A DNA stretch of 21,739 nt from an uncultured Alistipes sp. (lineage in GTDB: Bacteria > Bacteroidota > Bacteroidia > Bacteroidales > Rikenellaceae). Shown piece by piece: positions 14,807 to 19,070 of this stretch (within the stretch, counting starts at the first letter, position 1; the number at the start of each line of letters is the position of its first letter). The notes below the pieces were generated by a model. The model saw nothing but the letters and a program-made list of their open reading frames with translations, searched no databases and had not been told where the DNA came from. Location of the stretch: assembly GCA_937911745.1 (NCBI GenBank), contig CALDPX010000074.1, positions 1-21,739 of the forward strand. Reading direction: 5' to 3'. The translations under genes and the position numbers were made by a program.

Positions 14807-14828
14807 GAATTGAGAATTGAGAATTGAG
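14791..14828 (+). repeat. GAGAATT heptanucleotide array overlapping the galE stop
   Basis: Five 7-bp units (AGGAATT, GAGAGTT, then GAGAATT three times) plus a partial GAG. The galE stop TGA (14804-14806) is part of the array. The same unit appears reversed at 1-18, and as GAGAGTT at 17885-17898. Confidence 0.85.
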
Positions 14829-14908
14829 GCAAATGCGATTAAGCGAGGGCAGAGGCTGCTTGCAGACTATGCCGAGCGGGAGCATTTTAGAGCACGCAAA
14901 GCGTGGTC
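14829..14908 (+). repeat. 80-bp intergenic segment between AATTGAG copies
   Basis: This segment interrupts the heptad region and has AATTGAG on both sides (14822-14828 and 14909-14915), like a 7-bp target duplication. It ends with the palindrome CACGC-AAA-GCGTG (14893-14905), which resembles the CCACGC-GCA-GCGTGG hairpin at 18840-18854. One frame is open and reads as a charged helical peptide (ADYAEREHFRARKAW), but there is no convincing start. Similar repeat-like segments occur between genes in Bacteroidales, from memory. Confidence 0.5.
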
Positions 14909-14951
14909 AATTGAGAGTTTTTTTAATAACCTTAAACTCCTTATAAGCCCT

Positions 14952-14986
14952 ATAAGCCTTAGTACTACTGACGTTAGAGGTTAGAA
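14952..14986 (+). repeat. Composite intergenic repeat, copy B core
   Basis: ATAAGCCTTAG then TACTACTGACG then TTAGAGG, closely matching the core of copies A and C. Upstream (14909-14951) are AATTGAGAG, a T-tract and a TATAAGCCC partial repeat. Confidence 0.75.
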
Positions 14987-15016
14987 AAGAGATACGGCGA
15001 GTGGGTTTTGCGGAGG

Positions 15017-15100
15017 AAATTTTGTGCGAAATAAGAAAGCGGCTCCGCAGTTTACTTGGCGTAAATGAGGAAGCCGCTTTTGAAATTTGGTGCAAAATTT
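15017..15100. repeat. Long nested inverted repeat (84 bp)
   Basis: Three nested stems share one axis: AAATTTTG (15017-15024) with CAAAATTT (15093-15100); AAAGCGGCT (15036-15044) with AGCCGCTTT (15072-15080); TTTAC (15051-15055) with GTAAA (15061-15065). It has no coding potential that I can see. It could be a small non-autonomous palindromic element or an imperfect bidirectional terminator between the convergent galE and helicase genes. Confidence 0.6.
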
Positions 15101-15120
15101 ACCCGCAAGGCACTCTCGCT

Positions 15121-15163
15121 ACATATGAAAAGGAGGAGCTTAAAACTCCTCCTTTTCATATGT
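15121..15163. terminator. Perfect 18-bp hairpin, bidirectional terminator; encodes the helicase C-terminus
   Basis: Positions 15121-15138 pair without mismatch with 15146-15163 around the loop CTTAAAA; the core is AAAAGGAGGAG with CTCCTCCTTTT. The helicase stop codon (TAA on the minus strand, 15140-15142) lies in the loop, and its last codons (TTYEKEEF) lie in the right arm. The A4/T4 tracts allow termination from either side. Confidence 0.75.
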
Positions 15164-16585
15164 GGTCGGGTCGAAGAAACTCTCATCGAAATTGACCAAA
15201 TAGACCTGGCAGGTGGCACGCGAGATTGCAGTATAGAGCCACCTGAGGAACTCCCTGTTCATACGCTCCTCGCCAAAGAGTAGGCGGTCGATAAATACCA
15301 CACTCCACTGTCCGCCCTGCGCCTTGTGGCACGTTACGGCATAGGCAAACTTCACCTGCATAGCGTTGTAGTAGTCGTTCTCTCGCACCTCTCGCATACG
15401 CTTCGATTTGCTCTTTATCTCGGGATAGTCCGCCTCCACCGCATAGAAGAGTTCTTTCATCTGCTCCCTTGTGAGCGAGGGCGAAAAGGAGTTTAGCGAG
15501 TCGAGCAGCAAGTTGCACTCCACCTCGTAGTCGTCGTAGTCGGGGAAGCGCAGTGTAGCCTCGGCAAAGCGGAAACCATACATATTCTTAAAACGCCTTA
15601 TGCGGCGCAGTTGTGCAACATCGCCATTGGCAATAAACGAAGCCTTAGCCTCCTCGTCACGCTCGGTGTAGTGGTAGTTATTCTTCACAACCATCAGCAT
15701 ATCGCCCGAGTCAATCTCCTCCTCGGCATACAAAACCCGCGCACGAATACCCTGATTGAAATGTACGGCTCGTTTGTTGCTACGGGTGATGACAATAACC
15801 TCGTCCTTGCCATATTTGGAGTAGCACTCCTCGACCTTCTCCATAAACTCGCCTCCCGAGATGGACTTGAAGTCGGGATAACTCATATCGAGGAGAGGAG
15901 TTTCGTAGATGCGGTTCTCAATCATACAACGCACCATCGTGGCATTGAAGAGGATGCCACTCTCCTCCTCTTGGCGCACCACCTCATCGAGGGTGTTGTA
16001 ACACACCGAGCCATAGACCGCCATACGCTGAGGGTCGAGGGCGGGCGAAAGTTCGTGACCTACGGGGGGCAACTGCGCCGAGTCGCCAACGAACATTATG
16101 CGACAACGCTGCCCCTGATGCACATACTCAAAGAGGTCGTCGAGCAGCGAACCCGAGCCAAAGAGCGACCCCTCGTCGGAGTAGTTGGCAATCATCGAAG
16201 CCTCATCAATAATGAAAACAGCATCCTTCTCACGGTTGAAGTTAAGGTCGAACTTGGAGTCGAAACCTCCCGAGGTGCGCTCGCGGTAGATACGTTTGTG
16301 GATGGTGTAAGCGGGCGTAGAGGGAGCCATTTGAGTCATAACCTTTGCGGCACGCCCCGTAGGAGCCAACAGGATAGGTTTGATATTCAAATCTTTAAGC
16401 ACTTCCACAAACGCCGCAATGAGGGTTGTTTTACCCGTTCCGGCATAGCCATTGAGGATGTAAATACGCTCATAATCTTCGTCTGAAATCCACTCCGACA
16501 AAGATTCTATAATTTTTTTCTGCCCAAAAGTTGGTTCAAAATGAAATTTGGCGTAAATTTGGGTCGCAATGTGCTCACTAAGCAT
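15140..16585 (-). CDS. RecD-like ATP-dependent DNA helicase (AAA/UvrD C-terminal)
   Basis: A superfamily 1B-type DNA helicase of 481 residues. Visible motifs are Walker A GYAGTGKTT (46-54), LLAPTGRAAKVM, Walker B FIIDEAS (124-130), motif III GDSAQLPPVG (167-176), TCHKAQGGQW (418-427) and YTAISRA (451-457), the last two in the UvrD_C_2-like part. It is shorter than RecD2 (about 700 or more residues) because the N-terminal helix-hairpin-helix region is missing; the Bacteroidota version commonly has this size. No recB/recC is nearby, so a RecBCD role is not implied. It is divergent from the 16630 gene, with 44 bp between. In this phylum, from memory, it is commonly seen near DUF3822 and rsmD. 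Confidence 0.9.
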   Translation of the reverse strand: MLSEHIATQIYAKFHFEPTFGQKKIIESLSEWISDEDYERIYILNGYAGTGKTTLIAAFVEVLKDLNIKPILLAPTGRAAKVMTQMAPSTPAYTIHKRIYRERTSGGFDSKFDLNFNREKDAVFIIDEASMIANYSDEGSLFGSGSLLDDLFEYVHQGQRCRIMFVGDSAQLPPVGHELSPALDPQRMAVYGSVCYNTLDEVVRQEEESGILFNATMVRCMIENRIYETPLLDMSYPDFKSISGGEFMEKVEECYSKYGKDEVIVITRSNKRAVHFNQGIRARVLYAEEEIDSGDMLMVVKNNYHYTERDEEAKASFIANGDVAQLRRIRRFKNMYGFRFAEATLRFPDYDDYEVECNLLLDSLNSFSPSLTREQMKELFYAVEADYPEIKSKSKRMREVRENDYYNAMQVKFAYAVTCHKAQGGQWSVVFIDRLLFGEERMNREFLRWLYTAISRATCQVYLVNFDESFFDPTTYEKEEF

Positions 16586-16606
16586 ATTAAGTAACTTTTA
16601 ACGCTA

Positions 16607-16614
16607 CAAACTTA
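16607..16614 (-). promoter_or_regulatory. -7 box for the RecD-like gene
   Basis: On the minus strand this reads TAAGTTTG, a perfect TAnnTTTG box, about 22 bp before the helicase ATG. I see no good -33 TTG at the expected distance, only a T-tract. Moderately likely. Confidence 0.45.
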
Positions 16615-16629
16615 ACATTAAAAATAGAA

Positions 16630-17277
16630 ATGAAAAAGACCATTCTTCAAATCGTTCTCGCAATCGTTATGGTTGCCTTGGCTTATGTGCTCTACGACAG
16701 CATTATGGCACCCGTACGTTTTGACAAAACACGTATTGCTCGCGAGCAAGCCGTTATCGAGCGTATCAGCGACATTCGCTCGGCTCAGCGTGGCTACAAA
16801 CAGGTTTATGGTGTCTACACCGGTTCGTTCGACACCCTCATCAACTTCGTACTCACTGCCGAAATGGAGTTTGAGCGCCAGTTGGTATCTTCGGATGACT
16901 CGGTAGGTTTGGCTCGCCTGAAAAAACTCCGCAAGAAAAACATCGAGAAATTTACCGTAAAGGCTATTGATACCGTGTTCGGTGCCAAGAAACTCACCCC
17001 CGAGCAAGTTGAACAACTCCGTTACATTCCCTTCTCGGCTACTGCCAACAACGGCGAAACCAAAGAATTCATCATGGGCGCAGGCAAAGTTGGCGTAGGT
17101 AACGTAGAGGTTCCCGTTTTTGAGGCTAAGGCTCCCTACAAGGCATTCCTCCTCGACCAGAACGAGCAGTTGCTAATCAACCTCATCGACGAGCAGAAGA
17201 ATGTTCTCTATCGCTACCCCGGTATCAAGGTAGGTGACCTCCACCAAGCAACCAACGATGCAGGTAACTGGGAGTAA
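16630..17277 (+). CDS. Membrane-anchored protein of unknown function
   Basis: I do not recognise a named family. The 215-residue product has a short basic start and one N-terminal membrane helix (about residues 5-25, ILQIVLAIVMVALAYVLYDSI). The rest is probably periplasmic and mixed alpha/beta. A helical segment (about 34-56) with the pattern VIERISDIRSAQRGYKQVYGVYTG recalls pilin-like or sensor-type stalks only in general shape. Later parts include AIDTVFGAKKLTPEQVEQLRYIPFS and YRYPGIKVGDLHQATNDAGNWE. The start ATG 16630 is well placed. It overlaps the start of the DUF3822 gene, implying translational coupling and a shared job. What that job is cannot be told from the sequence. Confidence 0.82.
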   Translation: MKKTILQIVLAIVMVALAYVLYDSIMAPVRFDKTRIAREQAVIERISDIRSAQRGYKQVYGVYTGSFDTLINFVLTAEMEFERQLVSSDDSVGLARLKKLRKKNIEKFTVKAIDTVFGAKKLTPEQVEQLRYIPFSATANNGETKEFIMGAGKVGVGNVEVPVFEAKAPYKAFLLDQNEQLLINLIDEQKNVLYRYPGIKVGDLHQATNDAGNWE

Positions 17278-17893
17278 TAATAACAACCGCAACTCTTCAA
17301 GATTGTCCATTCGCATCCCGAATGGACAATCTTTGCATTGTGCGAGTGGCTCGATAGGCGACAACATCACAGCCATTGACCTTGTGATTGAGGGAGCAGT
17401 GATTGTTCCCTACCCCTCAGCACTCGGCAGCAAGGTAGACACAAAGGCTCTGCTTGATGCTGCGGGAGTGGCAGTGAACAACGACAATAGAGTCTTTGTG
17501 GTAGAGGGCGAGGGCGCAGTGAGTTACGCACTAAGGCTCTCGGCAGAGAGTGCTGAGATTGTTGAAGGGTGGAGGCAGAGAGGCTTGGAGGTAACTCTCC
17601 ACTCCCCGCTGATGAGTTGCGTGGCACGCGCTATTGTGGGTAGTAGACGCCCCAAGACAGTGGTGCTGACACTCCTCGGTGGCACAGCCTACGTTGCCCT
17701 CAGCAACAATAAAAAATTGCAATATGCCGAAGCACTACCCGTGGAGGGCGAGGCAGAGTTGGTAAACCTTTTGGCACTGCTCAACGAGGAGCACGACCTA
17801 CGCAAGGCTCGCTTTGTGCTACTCGGTGACGAGAGTGCAAAGTACTACAAAACCCTCCGCAAGTACTTCCGCAGGGTAAGAGTTGAGAGTTGA
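17258..17893 (+). CDS. DUF3822 family protein
   Basis: DUF3822 is a Bacteroidota family of unknown function commonly found next to rsmD. I recognise it from context and from the N-terminal RLSIRIPNGQSLHCASG pattern; other stretches are KTVVLTLLGGTAYVALSNNKKLQYAEAL and RKARFVLLGDESAKYYKTLRKYF. Starting at ATG 17258 it has 211 residues and overlaps the previous gene by 20 bp. A GTG at 17234 would add eight residues. A perfect hairpin (17299-17333) lies inside codons 14-26. The last residues (RVES) and the stop are in a GAGAGTT heptad array, as at galE. A complete product seems likely, but the C-terminal end may have been moved by the repeat. Confidence 0.8.
   Translation: MQVTGSNNNNRNSSRLSIRIPNGQSLHCASGSIGDNITAIDLVIEGAVIVPYPSALGSKVDTKALLDAAGVAVNNDNRVFVVEGEGAVSYALRLSAESAEIVEGWRQRGLEVTLHSPLMSCVARAIVGSRRPKTVVLTLLGGTAYVALSNNKKLQYAEALPVEGEAELVNLLALLNEEHDLRKARFVLLGDESAKYYKTLRKYFRRVRVES
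17299..17333 (+). promoter_or_regulatory. Perfect hairpin within the start of the DUF3822 coding region
   Basis: AAGATTGTCCATTCG (17299-17313) pairs with CGAATGGACAATCTT (17319-17333), 15 bp without mismatch, loop CATCC. It lies 22 bp after the stop of the upstream gene, where a terminator would be expected, yet it is inside the next ORF. The T-run is short (CTTTG), so full termination is doubtful; partial termination or attenuation is possible. Confidence 0.6.
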
Positions 17894-17960
17894 GAGTTTT
17901 CCCATATCTCTCATAATTCTCATAACTCTCATAAGCCTTAGGGCTATTGACATTAGACGA
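17878..17960 (+). repeat. Composite intergenic repeat, copy C
   Basis: Heptads AAGAGTT, GAGAGTT, GAGAGTT (17878-17898) contain the DUF3822 stop (17891-17893). After a short spacer come three 9-bp units of TCTCATAAN (about 17909-17935) and the core ATAAGCCTTAGG then GCTATTGACA then TTAGACGA (17931-17960). GAGAGTT before and AACTCTC after could pair in RNA. Confidence 0.8.
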
Positions 17961-17973
17961 TAAAAAACATTAA

Positions 17974-18012
17974 GATTGCATCTCGCTGAGCAGGTGCCAG
18001 CGAGATGCAATC
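17974..18012. promoter_or_regulatory. Strong hairpin just upstream of rsmD
   Basis: A perfect stem of 14-15 bp, GATTGCATCTCGCT (17974-17987) with AGCGAGATGCAATC (17999-18012), and a loop of about 11 nt. There is no T-run after it on the plus strand, and rsmD starts 15 bp later. On the minus strand a T6 run lies beyond TTAATG, so a minus-strand terminator is thinkable. It could be a 5'-UTR structure, an operator, or a repeat end. Confidence 0.5.
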
Positions 18013-18027
18013 GAACAACAAATATGT

Positions 18028-18564
18028 ATGCGTATAATAAGCGGTAAATATAGAGGCAGAACCATTGTCCCCCCACGCAACCTGAGGGCTCGTCCCACTA
18101 CGGATTTTGCGAAGGAGAACCTCTTCAACGTTTTGGGCAACCTTGTGGACTTCGAGGAGGTGGATGTGCTGGACCTCTTTTCGGGCACAGGCTCAATTAG
18201 TTACGAGTTCTGTTCGAGGGGTGCGAGGAGTGTTACGAGCGTAGAGGTCAACCCAGTACACCACGCTTTCATCCGCAAGACCGCCAAGGAGTTGGGCTTT
18301 ACCACGCTCTACGCCACGCACGCTAATGTCTTTTTGTATTTGAAGAGTTGTGGCAAGCAGTTTGATGTGATTTTCTCTGACGCTCCCTACGATTTGGAGG
18401 GTAGCGAAGAGGTCATCGAGCTTGTTTTGGCGAGGGACCTGCTCCGCGAAGATGGATTTTTGGTATTTGAGCACTCGAAAGACAAACGCTTCGACGACCA
18501 CCCTAATTTTTGGCAATCAAGAAGTTACGGTAGTGTTCAATTTTCTTTCTTCAAAAAAATGTAA
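18028..18564 (+). CDS. rsmD: 16S rRNA (guanine(966)-N2)-methyltransferase RsmD
   Basis: RsmD methylates G966 of 16S rRNA using S-adenosylmethionine, in the 30S subunit. The 178-residue product starts with MRIISGKYRGRTIVPP and RARPTTDFAKENLFNVL, both classic for the family. It has the SAM-binding motif DLFSGTGSISYEFCSRGA (residues 49-66) and SVEVNP. The catalytic loop reads DAPY (118-121) where the family usually has DPPY, a substitution accepted in some Bacteroidota, as far as I recall. A downstream EHSKDK matches the expected end motif. It is separated from DUF3822 by repeat copy C and a hairpin, so it may be read through or start from an unseen promoter. Confidence 0.92.
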   Translation: MRIISGKYRGRTIVPPRNLRARPTTDFAKENLFNVLGNLVDFEEVDVLDLFSGTGSISYEFCSRGARSVTSVEVNPVHHAFIRKTAKELGFTTLYATHANVFLYLKSCGKQFDVIFSDAPYDLEGSEEVIELVLARDLLREDGFLVFEHSKDKRFDDHPNFWQSRSYGSVQFSFFKKM

Positions 18565-18591
18565 AAAACAGCAAAAAAAAGAGTCTAAAAG

Positions 18592-18622
18592 TTTGCAGAA
18601 ATAAAAATTTGTACTACTTTTG
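18592..18622 (+). promoter_or_regulatory. Promoter for tRNA-Asp
   Basis: TTTG (18592-18595), a 19-nt spacer and TACTTTTG (18615-18622) match the -33/TAnnTTTG consensus exactly. Expected start is near 18629, 14 nt before the mature tRNA. Confidence 0.8.
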
Positions 18623-18642
18623 TACCGCAATCGCAAAAACAC

Positions 18643-18716
18643 GGTGTGGTAGTTCAGCTGGTTAGAATGCCTGCCTGTCACGCAGGAGGTCGCGAGTTCG
18701 AGTCTCGTCCATACCG
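18643..18716 (+). tRNA. tRNA-Asp (GTC)
   Basis: A 74-nt cloverleaf. Acceptor GGTGTGG pairs with CCATACC with one G-U pair, and the discriminator is G. The D-arm holds AGTTCAGCTGGTTAGAAT. The anticodon stem CCTGC/GCAGG has the loop CTGTCAC, with anticodon GTC at 18677-18679, reading aspartate. The T-arm is GCGAG-TTCGAGT-CTCGT. CCA is not encoded. It has its own promoter and terminator. Confidence 0.97.
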
Positions 18717-18717
18717 C

Positions 18718-18756
18718 AAAGAGTAAAGGAGTCCTTTCGGACTCCTTTATTCTTTT
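18718..18756 (+). terminator. Intrinsic terminator after tRNA-Asp
   Basis: AAAGGAGTCC (18725-18734) pairs with GGACTCCTTT (18739-18748), extended outward, loop TTTC, followed by TATTCTTTT. Confidence 0.88.
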
Positions 18757-18794
18757 ATTGTATATGCGTGCTTCCGAACTCGCGACCGACTAAG

Positions 18795-18826
18795 CCTCCC
18801 CTTTCAAGGGGAGGTTTGGAGGGGTT
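18795..18826. repeat. C/G-rich palindromic intergenic repeat
   Basis: CCTCCCCTT (18795-18803) pairs with AAGGGGAGG (18806-18814), followed by TTTGGAGGGGTT. Elements of this form (CCTCCCC-TTTC-AAGGGGAGG with a trailing GGAGGGGTT) are, from memory, widespread intergenic repeats in Bacteroidota genomes. Confidence 0.55.
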
Positions 18827-18839
18827 GTATATATTTAAG

Positions 18840-18854
18840 CCACGCGCAGCGTGG
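18840..18854. repeat. Short palindrome CCACGC-GCA-GCGTGG
   Basis: A perfect 6-bp stem with a 3-nt loop directly abutting the duplicated tRNA 3' end. It resembles CACGC-AAA-GCGTG at 14893-14905. Confidence 0.5.
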
Positions 18855-18879
18855 GTTCGAGTCTCGTCCATACCGCAAA
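18855..18879 (+). pseudogene. Duplicated 3' end of tRNA-Asp (tRNA remnant or att-like site)
   Basis: These 25 bp are identical to 18696-18720, covering the T-loop, the 3' acceptor strand, the discriminator and the first flanking bases. The 5' part of a tRNA is absent, so this cannot make a tRNA. A terminator follows, just as after the intact gene. It is either what remains of a second tRNA-Asp gene or an attachment-site duplication left by an integrated element. Confidence 0.8.
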
Positions 18880-18918
18880 ACAAAGACGGATGCCTAAAAG
18901 GTATCCGTCTTTGTTTTT
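18877..18918 (+). terminator. Intrinsic terminator after the tRNA remnant
   Basis: AAACAAAGACGGAT (18878-18891) pairs with ATCCGTCTTTGTTT (18903-18916), extended inward by GCC/GGT, loop TAAAA, followed by more T. Confidence 0.85.
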
Positions 18919-19012
18919 ATGGTCGGTTGTGGTCCAGAACTCGGTCGCGAGTTTGGAGAGAAATGTAAGGATATCACGAACTCTCTGCACACCTACGGCG
19001 AGAAAATAAAGA

Positions 19013-19033
19013 AGGAGGGGCTTTGCCCCTCCT
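19013..19033 (-). terminator. Terminator for the minus-strand surface protein gene
   Basis: AGGAGGGGC (19013-19021) pairs with GCCCCTCCT (19025-19033), loop TTT. On the minus strand it follows the stop codon at 19071 by about 37 bp and is followed by TCTTTATTTTC. On the plus strand it is followed by AATCTATTTTT, so it may work both ways. Confidence 0.75.
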
Positions 19034-19070
19034 AATCTATTTTTGCGTAGATTATATTTACTTTTTTGGA

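Larger units (their letters stand above)
18774..18957. repeat. Segment bounded by 16-bp inverted repeats derived from or shared with the tRNA T-arm
   Basis: CCGAACTCGCGACCGA (18774-18789) and TCGGTCGCGAGTTTGG (18942-18957) are inverted copies with one mismatch. Both contain the sequence GGTCGCGAGTT of the tRNA-Asp variable region/T-arm (18688-18698). Between them lie a C/G-rich palindrome, a hairpin, the duplicated tRNA 3' end and a second terminator. Confidence 0.6.

Noticed and set aside
18855..18879. A second functional tRNA-Asp
   Set aside because: Only the T-loop, 3' acceptor strand and discriminator are present; there is no 5' acceptor strand, D-arm or anticodon arm upstream.
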